Source: Thioclava sp. SK-1 (GTDB lineage: Bacteria > Pseudomonadota > Alphaproteobacteria > Rhodobacterales > Rhodobacteraceae). From it: 64,000 nucleotides of DNA. Below, piece after piece: positions 35,035-44,822 of the stretch (position 1 is its first letter; every line of letters starts with the position of its first letter). Location of the stretch: contig NZ_MDHA01000032.1 of the NCBI RefSeq assembly GCF_001705665.1, positions 1 to 64,000 on the forward strand, in the 5' to 3' direction. The notes beneath the pieces are model-generated. The model did no database searches. It was not told where the DNA came from and worked only from the letters and a program-made list of their open reading frames with translations. The translations under genes and the position numbers were made by a program.

Positions 35035-35292
35035 TCAGCCGCCCAACTCTTCGGTGGCGGCGACTTCAAGCTCTTCGTCGCGCAGACGGTGCAAATGGGC
35101 GATGAAATAACGCATATGAGCATTGTCGACTGTCCGCTGGGCTTCGGATTTCCACGCATTATAGGCGGTTTCGTAATTCGGGAAGATACCGACAATGTGA
35201 ATGTCTTCGACATCCTTGAAAACGGTTTTCTGTGGGTCGACAAGTTCGCCACCGAAGACCAGATGTAAACGTTGTGGAGTGGTTTTTGACAT
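35035..35292 (-). CDS. DUF4170 protein
   Basis: An 85-residue soluble protein containing LHLVFGGELVDPQKTVFKD, VGIFPNYETAYNAWKSEAQR and MRYFIAHLHRL, the pattern of DUF4170 in alphaproteobacteria. Function is unknown, but it is regularly found ahead of the Kdo-transferase/lpxK genes, as here. The start MSKTTPQR at 35292 is chosen because the upstream in-frame extension (to 35352) is not conserved in character. Confidence 0.82.
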   Translation of the reverse strand: MSKTTPQRLHLVFGGELVDPQKTVFKDVEDIHIVGIFPNYETAYNAWKSEAQRTVDNAHMRYFIAHLHRLRDEELEVAATEELGG

Positions 35293-35422
35293 TAGATGGA
35301 CCTCTGGAAATGACGCTGTCATAAGAGTAGGGGAAGCGGGCCGGGTTCTCAAGGTAATGAGGTGTTCAGCTCTGCGTGTGTATCGCTTTTCAACCCCTCA
35401 GCTTGAAGTTACGTAAATATCC

Positions 35423-36514
35423 ATGAAAAAATCTTTGACCGAGATCTATGACGCCCGCGTGGCGGATGGCACGTTGAATGCGGACGCGGCGCAGCGCGCG
35501 GTATTGCCGATGCTGGAACGTGTGCGCCAGGCCTTGGAGGCCCCAATCGAGCGCAAAAGCGGGCTGAAGGCCCTGTTTGGCCGCAAGGCGACGCCTGCCG
35601 CAATACAGGGGCTATATCTGTGGGGCGGGGTCGGGCGTGGCAAGTCCATGTTGATGGATTTGTTTTGTGATGCGGTGGATGTGCCCAAGCGCCGGGTTCA
35701 TTTTCACGGGTTCATGCAAGAGGTTCAGTCCAAGATTGAGGTCGCCCGCCGGGCAAAGGCCGAAGATGCAATCCGCCCTGTTGCAATAGAGATCGCATCC
35801 CAGCTGCGTTTGCTGTGCTTTGATGAAATGCAGATCACCGATATTGCCGATGCGATGATCGTCGGGCGCTTGTTTGAGCTGTTGTTTGAACAGGGCGTGA
35901 CAGTGGTTACGACGTCGAACCGGGTGCCAAACGATCTGTATAAAGATGGGCTAAACCGGCAATTGTTCCTGCCCTTTATTACCCTGTTGCAAGAGCGTTT
36001 GCAGGTGCATGAAATTCAGTCGGAAACGGATTATCGGTTGAACCGTCTGTCCGGGCAGCAGGTCTATTTTACGCCTGCAGGCCGGGAAGGGCGGGCGCAT
36101 ATGGACGCGCTGTGGCATGCGCTGGGCGGCAGTGATGACAGCGAAAAGCTTGTACTTACGGTGAAAGGGCGCGATGTTGTGATCCCGCAATTTCACAATG
36201 GCGTCGGGCGCGCCGGGTTTTGGGACCTATGCGGCGCGATGCTTGGGCCGGGGGATTATCTGGAAATCGCACAGGCGGTACGCGTGCTTATGCTGGATGA
36301 TATCCCGCAGCTGTCTGTGTCGAATTTCAACGAAGCTAAGCGTTTTGTGACATTGATTGACGCGCTTTATGAGGCGCATGTACGGTTTATTTGCTCTGCT
36401 GTGGCGATCCCGGAACATTTGTATAATGAAGGCCGTGGCAGCTTTGAATTTGAACGCACGGCATCGCGTTTGCGTGAAATGCAATCGGAAAGCTGGGCTA
36501 AATCCGAAGGATAG
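35423..36514 (+). CDS. zapE: AFG1/ZapE-family ATPase
   Basis: A 363-residue P-loop ATPase of the AFG1 family; E. coli ZapE affects Z-ring stability under stress. Walker A is WGGVGRGKSMLMD (about residue 70), Walker B is LLCFDEMQITDIAD, and TSNRVPNDLYKDGLNR and SAVAIPEHLYNEGRGSFEFE are characteristic of the family. The protein is cytoplasmic or weakly membrane-associated. The next gene starts 6 bases downstream on the same strand. Confidence 0.92.
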   Translation: MKKSLTEIYDARVADGTLNADAAQRAVLPMLERVRQALEAPIERKSGLKALFGRKATPAAIQGLYLWGGVGRGKSMLMDLFCDAVDVPKRRVHFHGFMQEVQSKIEVARRAKAEDAIRPVAIEIASQLRLLCFDEMQITDIADAMIVGRLFELLFEQGVTVVTTSNRVPNDLYKDGLNRQLFLPFITLLQERLQVHEIQSETDYRLNRLSGQQVYFTPAGREGRAHMDALWHALGGSDDSEKLVLTVKGRDVVIPQFHNGVGRAGFWDLCGAMLGPGDYLEIAQAVRVLMLDDIPQLSVSNFNEAKRFVTLIDALYEAHVRFICSAVAIPEHLYNEGRGSFEFERTASRLREMQSESWAKSEG

Positions 36515-36520
36515 ACCGCG

Positions 36521-37444
36521 ATGGACTGGCTGGAGCGGCAAGTGTCAAAGGCAGCGCGGGAGGCCGAGGCAGGCGCGGCACTTCACGTGGCGTTGCAGCA
36601 AACAGCCGGTTTTGCGCAGTGGCAGGTACTTGATGTTCTAAAGCCGGGACCACGCCGAGTGGCGCGGATTGGACTGGGCGGTGATGTCGTTATTGCCAAA
36701 CTGTACCGCGATGAGACATTGGCGCAGATGGCGGCGCAGGAATTGCGCCGCGCCCATAGCGATTTAAGCGGGCCGACCTACCGTGTTCCGGCGCTGTTAG
36801 AGCATGCTCATGGGCTTTTGGTGATGGAATGCGCGCCTGGGCAACCGGTACGTGATGCGTTGGCACATGCCAACTCGGCCCAAACCAGCGCGATACTGCG
36901 GGCGGTGGGGCATTGGCTCAGCGCTTATGCTGCGCCGCAGGTGCAGGTGGGGCGGTTTGCGCCGGGGTATTGGATGGATATCGCGCACGGCTATATGAAC
37001 CCTGATATGCCCACGGATCACCGGCGTCAGGCGCAAGATGTCCTTGCCCGGATGAACGGATTGCGCGCAGGGTTACAGGATTTTCCGGTACGGCGCGGTA
37101 TTACCCATGGCGATTTTGCCGATCACAATCTGTTCGCAACAACGGATGGGCAGATTTGGGGCGTGGACTTGGAACGCAATACGCAAGGGCCGCTTGCCTT
37201 GGATATTGCGCATTATCTGGCATCCCGCGCGGGGCGGTTTATCGCGCGCGACGGGAGTTTTTATGGCACGCCAGCGCCCGAGGCATTCGCCTTGCGCGCC
37301 AGCCAAGTGATTCCAGAGGAGGAATGGGCCGCGTTGGTCCCGTTTTGCTTGGGGCTGTGCTATGTGAAACATCTGTCGAGGGCGGGTGAACCGCAGCCGC
37401 GCCGCCTGATGGCCGCGCGACACTGGTGTGATCAGCTAGGTTAA
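36521..37444 (+). CDS. Aminoglycoside-phosphotransferase-fold kinase-like protein
   Basis: A 307-residue protein with a kinase-like fold. The catalytic loop is THGDFADHNLF (HGD and N) and the metal-binding motif is GVDLERN, with Glu replacing the usual second Asp. A lysine in VVIAKLYRDE is in the ATP-binding position. The substrate could be a small molecule, sugar or lipid; resistance is not implied. It follows zapE by 6 bases and probably shares its transcript. Its stop overlaps the convergent LLM gene by 4 bases. Confidence 0.78.
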   Translation: MDWLERQVSKAAREAEAGAALHVALQQTAGFAQWQVLDVLKPGPRRVARIGLGGDVVIAKLYRDETLAQMAAQELRRAHSDLSGPTYRVPALLEHAHGLLVMECAPGQPVRDALAHANSAQTSAILRAVGHWLSAYAAPQVQVGRFAPGYWMDIAHGYMNPDMPTDHRRQAQDVLARMNGLRAGLQDFPVRRGITHGDFADHNLFATTDGQIWGVDLERNTQGPLALDIAHYLASRAGRFIARDGSFYGTPAPEAFALRASQVIPEEEWAALVPFCLGLCYVKHLSRAGEPQPRRLMAARHWCDQLG

Positions 37445-38478
37445 AGCGCGTCGATTTGCGTCAGGATTTCGCGCACGCGTGGGATGACCTTTTGGCCATA
37501 AAGTTCCACGTTGCGCAGCAACGCCGAGGCTTTTTGCGGGCCGGAGCTGTATTTCAGCTGGAACCGGCTAAGGCCAAGCACCGAGACGGTTGACGCAATT
37601 TTTTGCGCCACGGTTTCCGGGCTGCCGACATAAAGTGACCCGTTTTCGATCTCATGCAGGTAATCTTGGCGGCGAAGGGGCGGCCACCCCCGCGACGCAC
37701 CGATCGCGGCATGCATTTTCTGATAGCCTTCAAAATAGGTCTCGCGGGCCTCTTCATCGGTGGCCGCGACAAAGCCGGGGCTGTGCACCCCAATGGGTTG
37801 CGAAGGAGTGCCGACCTGATCGTGGGCGCGCTTATAGAGATCCACCAATGGCGCGAAGCGGGCGGGGTTGCCACCGATGATGGCCATCAACAACGGCAGG
37901 TCATTGACGGCAGCCGAAATAACCGACTCGGGCGAGCCGCCGACGCCGCGCCATGTGCGGATCGGGGTTTGCGCGCGCGGATGCACGGTGACATTGTGTA
38001 AGGGCGCGCGGTGCTGCCCGTCAAAGCTGACCTGCTCATCCCGGATCAGCCGCAAGAACAGATCGTATTTTTCATCAAACAGGGTCTCGTAATCATGCAG
38101 ATCCAGCCCGAACAGCGGGAAGCTTTCGGTGAAAGATCCACGCCCTAGCGTCACTTCGGCGCGTTGCGGGGCGATGGCATCCATCGTGGCAAACCGTTGA
38201 TAAAGGCGGATCGGATCGTCTGATGACAACACCGTCACAGAGGTGCCGACCTTGATCCGCTGTGTTTGCGTCAAGATCGCGGTCATGATCGGTTCTGGCG
38301 CAGAGATCGCAAAATCGGGGCGGTGATGTTCTCCGAGCCCGATATAATCAACACCCGTTTGATCGGCCAAAATACCTTCGGTGACGGTATTGCGGATCAC
38401 CTGCGCAGCCGACAGCCGCGCGCCTGTATCATCGGTGCTGATATCGCCGAATGTATCCAGCCCAAGTTCGAGTGCCAT
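37441..38478 (-). CDS. LLM-class flavin-dependent oxidoreductase
   Basis: A 345-residue bacterial-luciferase-like monooxygenase. The N-terminus MALELGLDTFGDI and the stretch YIGLGEHHRPDFAISAPEP (with a conserved EHH) are typical, as are KVGTSVTVLSSDDPIRLYQ and FTESFPLFGLDLHDYE. It probably uses reduced FMN and oxygen; the substrate is unknown. It stands alone between the kinase-like gene and folC. Confidence 0.87.
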   Translation of the reverse strand: MALELGLDTFGDISTDDTGARLSAAQVIRNTVTEGILADQTGVDYIGLGEHHRPDFAISAPEPIMTAILTQTQRIKVGTSVTVLSSDDPIRLYQRFATMDAIAPQRAEVTLGRGSFTESFPLFGLDLHDYETLFDEKYDLFLRLIRDEQVSFDGQHRAPLHNVTVHPRAQTPIRTWRGVGGSPESVISAAVNDLPLLMAIIGGNPARFAPLVDLYKRAHDQVGTPSQPIGVHSPGFVAATDEEARETYFEGYQKMHAAIGASRGWPPLRRQDYLHEIENGSLYVGSPETVAQKIASTVSVLGLSRFQLKYSSGPQKASALLRNVELYGQKVIPRVREILTQIDAL

Positions 38479-38578
38479 TTGGGCCTCCTATCCGTGAAAA
38501 CTTGACCGTAAGATAGGCGGCAACAGGTCGAGGGCCTATCGCAGCCATTGCACAGACCCTGTTCGACAATGATCGGGC

Positions 38579-39850
38579 TTAGCCGTTTTCGCGCAAAATC
38601 GTACCGGCCAGATAGAGCGATCCGCAGATTAAAACCCGGGCCTGCGGGTCTTGTGCGGTGATCTGCGCCAATGCGGCTGCAACGCTATCGGCCTGTTCTA
38701 CATTGGCAAAGCCCGCCTCGTGCGCGGCCTGAGCGGTGCTTTGTGCAGGTAAGGTGTTGGGTTCATCCGGGATGGCGACGGCATGCAGACTGCGCGCATG
38801 TTGGGCCAGTGGGCGCATATAGCCGGTGACATCTTTGGTATTTAGCATGCCGCAAATCAAATGGGTTGGGCGTGCAGGCTGAAGGCCCAACGTGGCAGCG
38901 ATGGCCACGCCCGCTGCGGGATTATGCCCGCCGTCCAGCCAGATTTCCGCCTGCGGTGCGGCGCTGACCAGCGGCCCGGTTTTCAGCCGCTGCATCCGTG
39001 CGGGCCAGGTGGCGCGGGTCACCGCGGCCTCCATAATATCTTCGCCATGTCCAAGGTATCGCAGCGCGGTGATCGCAGCCCCGGCATTCATGATCTGATG
39101 CGGGCCGGGCAGGGCGGGACGGGGTAAATCCAGAAGCCCGCGCTCATCTTGATAAATCAGCCGGTCATTTTCTTCCCAAACCTGCCATTGCTGACCATAG
39201 GCCAGAACAGGTGCGCCCATCCGGGCGGCGTGGGCCTCGATCACCTCCAGGGCCGAATCTTGCTGTGGCCCGACGATTACAGGGATGCCGCGTTTGATAA
39301 TTCCGGCTTTCTCGCCCGCAATCGCTTCCAGCGTGTCACCCAAGAATTGCTGGTGGTCCAAATCTACAGGCGTGATGATCGACAGCTGTGGCGTGATCAC
39401 ATTGGTGGCGTCCAAACGGCCGCCCAGGCCGACTTCTAGTAAAGTATGATCGGCGGGGCTGCGCGAAAATGCCAAAAACGCGGCGGCGGTTGTGATCTCA
39501 AAGAATGTGATCGGCTCGCCTGCGTTCTTCTCGGCGCATTCATCCAGCAGCGCGGACAGATCTGGTTCGGAAATAAGGGTTCCGGCCAGACGAATACGTT
39601 CGTGAAATCGGGCCAGATGCGGCGAAGTGTAGGCATGCACACGTTCCCCCGCAGCCTCCAGTCCGGCGCGGATCATTGCCTGCGTCGAGCCTTTGCCATT
39701 CGTACCCGCAATATGGATCACGGGCGCAATGGTCTGTTCGGGATGGTCCAGCGCGCTTAACAGCCGTTCTAGCCGATCCAAGGTCAGATCAATAACCTTT
39801 GGATGCAGTTGCATCAGCCGTGTCAAAATAACATCGGAGGTCTGGGACAT
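38579..39850 (-). CDS. folC: Bifunctional dihydrofolate/folylpolyglutamate synthase FolC
   Basis: A 423-residue Mur-ligase-type enzyme that adds glutamate to dihydropteroate and to tetrahydrofolate. The P-loop is HIAGTNGKGSTQAMI; the omega-loop YTSPHLARFHERIRL, the EVGLGGRLDATN motif and the C-terminal WLDGGHNPAAG are all characteristic. The start MSQTSD at 39850 is chosen because the in-frame extension to 39982 covers non-coding sequence and would enter accD. Together with pabB/pabC elsewhere in the window it serves folate synthesis, though the genes are not linked. Confidence 0.95.
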   Translation of the reverse strand: MSQTSDVILTRLMQLHPKVIDLTLDRLERLLSALDHPEQTIAPVIHIAGTNGKGSTQAMIRAGLEAAGERVHAYTSPHLARFHERIRLAGTLISEPDLSALLDECAEKNAGEPITFFEITTAAAFLAFSRSPADHTLLEVGLGGRLDATNVITPQLSIITPVDLDHQQFLGDTLEAIAGEKAGIIKRGIPVIVGPQQDSALEVIEAHAARMGAPVLAYGQQWQVWEENDRLIYQDERGLLDLPRPALPGPHQIMNAGAAITALRYLGHGEDIMEAAVTRATWPARMQRLKTGPLVSAAPQAEIWLDGGHNPAAGVAIAATLGLQPARPTHLICGMLNTKDVTGYMRPLAQHARSLHAVAIPDEPNTLPAQSTAQAAHEAGFANVEQADSVAAALAQITAQDPQARVLICGSLYLAGTILRENG

Positions 39851-39917
39851 GGTCAGCGCCTCATGTGGCGGGCGGATAACGGTTAGGGGTGAACACCGGG
39901 GCCACCCCCAATATAGA

Positions 39918-40871
39918 TCAGGCCGGTTTAGTGTCGACCGCCGGGGATGCAGCTTCGCCTTCTGGGGTGGCTTCAATCGCAAGGTTTTGCTCTGGCGCAG
40001 GCAGATCGCCCATCACCGCAGGCGGCAGCCCCATCATCATGCGCAAAATTGTAATCAGCTCATCGCGCAGCTTTGTACGATGGGTCACGCGATCCAACAT
40101 GCCGTGATCCAACAGATATTCGGCGCGTTGGAAACCTTCGGGCAGCTTTTCACGGATTGTCTGTTCAATCACGCGCGGCCCGGCAAAACAGATCAACGCA
40201 TTGGGTTCGGCAATATGCACATCGCCCAACATCGCATAAGAGGCGGTGACGCCACCTGTGGTCGGATGGGTTAAGACAACGATATAGGGCAGGTTGGCTT
40301 CACGCAGCATTTCCACCGCAACCGTGGTGCGCGGCATCTGCATCAAGGACAAGATACCTTCCTGCATGCGTGCCCCACCGGCGGCAGAAAACAGCACCAG
40401 CGGGCGTTTCAGCGCCACGGCCCGCTCGGCTGCGGCAATGATCGCATTGCCCACGAACATGCCCATAGACCCGCCCATGAATGAGAAATCTTGCGCCGCA
40501 GCAACAATCGGGGTGCGACCGATCTCGCCTTCCGCGACAAGCATCGCTTCCTTCTCACCGGTCTTGCGCTGCGCGCCTTTCATCCGGTCGGGATATTTTT
40601 TCTGGTCTTTGAAATGCAGCGGATCATGGATCGGCTCTGGCACGGTGACTTCGGTGAAAATCCCCGCATCAAACAGCGCGTTGAACCGTTCACGCGGCGT
40701 GATCGCCATGTGATGTTCGCAATTGGTGCAGACATTTTGGTTGTCGCTCAGTTCCCGATGGAACAACATTGAGCCGCATTCAGGGCATTTGGTCCACAGG
40801 TTCTCGGGGACTTCCCGACGAGAGAACAGCGAATTGATTTTCGGTCGGACGTAGTTCGAAATCCAGTTCAT
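39918..40871 (-). CDS. accD: Acetyl-CoA carboxylase carboxyltransferase beta subunit
   Basis: A 317-residue subunit of the malonyl-CoA-forming carboxyltransferase. An N-terminal zinc ribbon [12 protein letters not shown] with CTNCEHHM binds zinc. The crotonase-like domain has [19 protein letters not shown] and [14 protein letters not shown]. The C-terminus is a short Pro/Ala-rich tail. The start [10 protein letters not shown] is the family start; upstream in-frame sequence is not conserved. The following gene is folC, the common accD-folC order. Confidence 0.97.
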   Translation of the reverse strand: MNWISNYVRPKINSLFSRREVPENLWTKCPECGSMLFHRELSDNQNVCTNCEHHMAITPRERFNALFDAGIFTEVTVPEPIHDPLHFKDQKKYPDRMKGAQRKTGEKEAMLVAEGEIGRTPIVAAAQDFSFMGGSMGMFVGNAIIAAAERAVALKRPLVLFSAAGGARMQEGILSLMQMPRTTVAVEMLREANLPYIVVLTHPTTGGVTASYAMLGDVHIAEPNALICFAGPRVIEQTIREKLPEGFQRAEYLLDHGMLDRVTHRTKLRDELITILRMMMGLPPAVMGDLPAPEQNLAIEATPEGEAASPAVDTKPA

Positions 40872-41084
40872 ATGCCAGTGGCCCCTTTGCACCTTTGGTC
40901 CCTGAGATACGCGCGCTGCCAAGGAAATGCAATCAGGCCCGGCACAGGTTATGGGGCTTCTTTTCACCGGCTGCGCGAAAAAGCATCTGCCTACAGGGGG
41001 GATGACCCCTGCGCGTGGCGTGGTGACAGACTTTACAATTGCCGATGGAGGGCCGAAGACAACCTGCATCATAAGGGGCATGTT

Positions 41085-41843
41085 ATGTTTGAAACGTCGT
41101 TAGAGCTGGCGCTCATGCTGATCGGGGCCGCATTCGCGGCCGGCTTTGTGGATGCGATAGCAGGCGGCGGCGGGCTGATTACGGTGCCGATCTTGATGCT
41201 GGCAGGGGCGTCCCCGCTGGAGGCGCTGTCAACCAATAAGGTGCAAGCGGTCTTTGGCGCGGCCACCTCGGCATATTCCTATACGAAATCCGGAATGGTG
41301 GAGTTTCGTAAGCAAATCGGCCCTGCGTTATTGGCCGGTGTGGCGGGGCTTGCGGGTGCGTTATTGGTGTCGGTGATCCCAACCGAAGGTCTGCGTTGGG
41401 TCTTGCCGGTTGTGTTGATTGCGATCGCGGCGTTTTTCGCTTTTCGGCGCGGGTTGAATGATGATGACCGGGTGCAGCGGATCTCGCCTGCGATGTTCAC
41501 AGCTTTCGTGGTGCCGCTTGTCGGGTTTTACGATGGCTTGTTGGGGCCGGGGGCGGGCAGTTTCTATATGATTGGCTTTGTCACGCTAGGTGGCTATGGC
41601 GTGCTAAAGGCCACTGCACATACGAAACTGTTAAATTTCGCGTCTAATTTTGGCGGGCTGATTGCATTTGCGGCGGTTGGCGCGCCGTGGTGGGTGTTAG
41701 GCTTGGCTATGGGTATGGCTCAGATTGCGGGCGCGCGTTTGGGGTCAAAATTGGCAATGCGTATTGGATCACGGCTGATTAAGCCGTTGTTGGTGGCAAC
41801 CTCGGGCCTTTTGGCGTTGAAACTGATCTGGGATCTGATCTGA
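41085..41843 (+). CDS. TauE/SafE-family membrane permease
   Basis: A 252-residue protein with about eight hydrophobic segments and the two repeated family signatures [19 protein letters not shown] and [19 protein letters not shown]. Members move sulfite, sulfoacetate or other small organosulfur or carboxylic anions across the inner membrane. The start MFETSLEL at 41085 gives the normal length; an upstream open extension reaches back to accD and is rejected. No sulfur-metabolism gene is adjacent, so the substrate is open. Confidence 0.87.
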   Translation: MFETSLELALMLIGAAFAAGFVDAIAGGGGLITVPILMLAGASPLEALSTNKVQAVFGAATSAYSYTKSGMVEFRKQIGPALLAGVAGLAGALLVSVIPTEGLRWVLPVVLIAIAAFFAFRRGLNDDDRVQRISPAMFTAFVVPLVGFYDGLLGPGAGSFYMIGFVTLGGYGVLKATAHTKLLNFASNFGGLIAFAAVGAPWWVLGLAMGMAQIAGARLGSKLAMRIGSRLIKPLLVATSGLLALKLIWDLI

Positions 41844-41939
41844 GGGTCAGGCAGTGCGCAGTGGAGGCGCTGATAGGCGCTGACCGCGCGGGCCGGGGCT
41901 CAATGCCGCGGCTTGCGCGATCTTGGCCGTGAGTTGGCG

Positions 41940-42932
41940 TCAGGCAAACCCATCTGCGCAGCGCATTTCTCCAAATACTTTGCCGCGCCAATTGGTCTGG
42001 GCGGATGGGATCAGGCTTTCAACAACTGGATCGGCCGGATCAATCACCTTGCAGCGTAACAACAATGCGCAAATGGCAGCCTCTGATGCGCGGGTGGCGC
42101 CGTCGGTGATTTTTAACGCGATCCCTTTGCGTTGTTGCGGTAAAATTGCGACATAAACTGCCTCTGCTCCGGTTTTTACCGCTGCTTGTCCTTTGGCCGC
42201 GCGCATCAGTCGGGTGCAGGCGCGCGGGGCTGCGGCCACCAGCTCTGGATGGGCCATCATCGCCTGGGTCAGCCGCTCTGCCGCAGCATCCCTGCGCGAG
42301 CCACCCGACCGCGCCGAGGCAAATCGCTGCATCGCTTGCGCCAGTCCGCCGATTGAGCAGGCAAAATTTGGCGCAGAACAGCCATCAATACCCCAATGCG
42401 GCGCGGTCTGTCCGACCATGTCTTCAAAGGCGGCCCGGCACGCTTGCTGGACCGGATGATCCAGCGCGACATAGTCGCTGTCGCCTTTCAAATGCTGGTT
42501 AAGCGTTAAAAATCCCGCATGTTTGCCAGAACAATTATTGTGAAACTGGTTTGGGTGATCTTGCCCACATTGGCAGCGTGCCTTTGCAGCGCTGTCCCAT
42601 GGCATATGCACCCCACAACGGAAATCTGCCTCCGATAGGCCCAGACCCGCTATCCAGTCTTGCACTGCATCTGTATGTATCGCCCCGCCGGAATGGCTGG
42701 CACAGGCCAACGCCAGTTGTACCTGCCCCAAGCCCGCGACGTCTGCGGCACCGCTTTCAATCAGGGGCAGGGCTTGCAACATCTTGCATGAGGAGCGCGG
42801 GTAGATGACCGCGTCCGGGTCGCCCCATGCCGCCTCAATTCCGCCGGGGCCCCAAATCACCGCGTGGCCATGATGCACGGATTCCAACATTCCACCGCGC
42901 CACAGTTCGATCATCGGTATTGCAGTCGACAT
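41940..42932 (-). CDS. Asparaginase II-type L-asparaginase
   Basis: A 330-residue protein of the rhizobial-type (AnsA/asparaginase II) family, unrelated to the E. coli enzymes. Motifs include YPRSSCKMLQALPLIESGA and NNCSGKHAGFLTLNQHL with the Ser-Cys-Lys and Ser-Gly-Lys groups thought to form the active site, and a GIDGCSAPNFA zinc-site region with cysteine. No signal peptide is seen, so it is cytoplasmic. The start MSTAIPMI at 42932 is chosen over an upstream ATG (42980) that adds a basic stretch. Confidence 0.88.
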   Translation of the reverse strand: MSTAIPMIELWRGGMLESVHHGHAVIWGPGGIEAAWGDPDAVIYPRSSCKMLQALPLIESGAADVAGLGQVQLALACASHSGGAIHTDAVQDWIAGLGLSEADFRCGVHMPWDSAAKARCQCGQDHPNQFHNNCSGKHAGFLTLNQHLKGDSDYVALDHPVQQACRAAFEDMVGQTAPHWGIDGCSAPNFACSIGGLAQAMQRFASARSGGSRRDAAAERLTQAMMAHPELVAAAPRACTRLMRAAKGQAAVKTGAEAVYVAILPQQRKGIALKITDGATRASEAAICALLLRCKVIDPADPVVESLIPSAQTNWRGKVFGEMRCADGFA

Positions 42933-43129
42933 GCCTTTTCCCTTCCTTCTCGCGCCAGGGCGCCGGAAAACCCAACACAATTAGGCGGAAATTTGCCGTG
43001 GGGGCTTTCGCATTGGGCCACAAATGCGTTATCATCCTCCTATCGAGTTGAATTCACGTCCGCCATCGTAAAAAACGGCAAAAGCCAATCAGGCGGGACA
43101 GAGGCACAAGGCAGCTGGAGGCTGTAATC

Positions 43130-43654
43130 ATGATCAAATACCTTCTGCGCGGAGCCGCGATCCTGACTGCGTCGACCATGGCAGTGACCATGCCGGCGTT
43201 TGCACAGGAAACCACCAATCGCGTCGCGGCAGAGACCGATTGGAGCGTTTTCGTTGAGACATCTCCGCAGGAATGCTGGGGCGTTGCAGCGCCGAAAAAT
43301 ACGGTCAATTCCAAAGATGGCAAACCGGTACAGGTGCGTCGCGGCGATATCTTATTGTTTGTGACCTATCGTCCGGGCAACCAAGGCGAGATTTCGTTTA
43401 TGGGGGGCTATCCTTTCGCACCCGATTCCACGGTTGGGATGAACGTCGGCGGCACGGAATTCACCTTGTTCACTGATGGGGAGGGCGCTTGGGCCGGTTC
43501 CCCTTCCGAAGACAGCAAAATCGTCGCCGCACTAAAGGCCGGGGCTGACGTGACGCTGACCGGGCGGTCTGCACGTGGAACGCAGACACAGGACACATTC
43601 TCATTGATGGGCTTTACCGCCGCGATGGAAGAAGCGCAAAAGCGCTGCCAATAA
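43130..43654 (+). CDS. Invasion-associated locus B (IalB)-family protein
   Basis: A 174-residue exported protein with a signal peptide (ending MPAFAQ) and the IalB core WSVFVETSPQECWGVAAPK, ILLFVTYRP, ISFMGGYPFAP and LTGRSARGTQTQDTFSLMGF. In Bartonella IalB is linked to erythrocyte invasion, but relatives are common in free-living marine bacteria where they are periplasmic proteins of unknown role. GGAGG lies 8 bases before the start. A pair of cysteines (about 48 and 173) could form a disulfide. Confidence 0.87.
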   Translation: MIKYLLRGAAILTASTMAVTMPAFAQETTNRVAAETDWSVFVETSPQECWGVAAPKNTVNSKDGKPVQVRRGDILLFVTYRPGNQGEISFMGGYPFAPDSTVGMNVGGTEFTLFTDGEGAWAGSPSEDSKIVAALKAGADVTLTGRSARGTQTQDTFSLMGFTAAMEEAQKRCQ

Positions 43655-43699
43655 GCACTAGTATTTTGGCAGTTTGCGCTGCCACAAGCGATTGCTGGA

Positions 43700-44666
43700 T
43701 CAGGCATTTGACGCGTCCCAATGGGGCGCGTTTTGTATTTGCGCCCGGCGTAATTCTTTGCGCGCGATGCCCGGTTTTAAAATTGGCAGAGCCGGTTGCA
43801 TCGCGTCTGGGGCCTTTTGGGCAAGTTTGGGAAAACGCAGTAGCACCATCGGGCCCAGCAGCAGGCTTTCCACTTCGACCCCATTGGCCATAAAGCTGGC
43901 GTGACGTGGCAGTAGGAACGAATAAAACCGTGTGGGCTGTGGCAGCGGGCGCGGCATGACCTTTGGACCCTACATGGCGGTGAATTGCGGCAATATCGCG
44001 CTGGCTGAAGTGGCGCGCCGCCACAAGGGCGCGTTCAAACCCGGGCAAGTCGGTGAGCAAGACCACCCGATGTTGCAGCGTTGTGGTCAAATGGTGGGTC
44101 ATGCCCGGGACGCTGCCCGGCGGCAGAGTCATCGCCAAGCCATGTCGCGGCAAGATCTCTTGTTTGCGCCAAAGCACCGGCAGAAAGCCATATTGGGATG
44201 TCGCAATATGCATGCCTGGTGCGATATGTTCTACGGGCACCCGTCCGGCGCAGGTCAATACCATCGTGCCCTGTGCCAGACACAGTGGTCCGTTGGTCAA
44301 TAAATTATAGCCGATCTCATCAATATCGACGATCAGGGCGATCATCCCGGTAGCAAAGGGTTCCCCATCGGGATAAAGGAAAAACACGTCACCCGCGCCA
44401 TCTTGCACCACAACCAGATCCACCGGAAAACCGGTCGGAAGCGTCACCCCCAAGATGCTGATGCCGGGCTGCGCGGTGCCAGACCCGATTGTCACATAAT
44501 CTGTGCCGCCGACATCCACTGGTTCCCCTAATGGTAGCTGCGTTTCTGTGATCAGCTGATTGGTCAGCGGCGTCCCGAAATTGCCCAATATGATCGTCTG
44601 AGCTGAGCTGAGCAAATGCGGCGCTAGCAATGCGCCCTGATATGGTGTGACGGTCACTAAGGCCAT
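43700..44666 (-). pseudogene. Hint-domain protein with a frameshift
   Basis: The N-terminal frame from 44666 encodes an unusual beta-rich start (LVTVTPYQGALLAPHLL) and then a Hint (hedgehog/intein) domain beginning CLAQGTMVLTCAGRVPVEHI, with TTTLQHRVVL as the second block. After HRHVGSKGH (about 43965) the frame turns to low-complexity sequence and runs antisense into the IalB gene. The expected C-terminal Hint block FYSFLLPRHASFMANGVEVE is found in another frame, stopping at 43700. One base is therefore gained or lost near 43960. Intact relatives are proteolytic, secreted Roseobacter proteins. A sequencing error is possible. Confidence 0.75.
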
Positions 44667-44822
44667 AATACACCCGTTTAGGTTGAATCAAATCTGCCAT
44701 GGGGTGATTTATATAATCCTAATAAATCCTATGGTTGTATTTTGGCAAATATCCAACGTGTTTTGCCCTTTGTTTTAGGATGTAAATGCGGTATAGGGGC
44801 CGCTCATTCTCAGGAAATCGCC

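Noticed and set aside
36521-37444. Aminoglycoside resistance call for the APH-fold gene
   Set aside because: Fold similarity alone does not imply resistance; context with zapE and the D-x-E motif do not support it.
41844-41939. Possible terminator between the TauE and asparaginase genes (GGTCAG/CTGACC)
   Set aside because: The arms are six bases with a loop of about 29 bases and no T-run.
43614-43699. Extension of the Hint-domain frame into the IalB gene
   Set aside because: Composition changes and it is antisense to a well-supported gene; the Hint C-terminal motif is in another frame.
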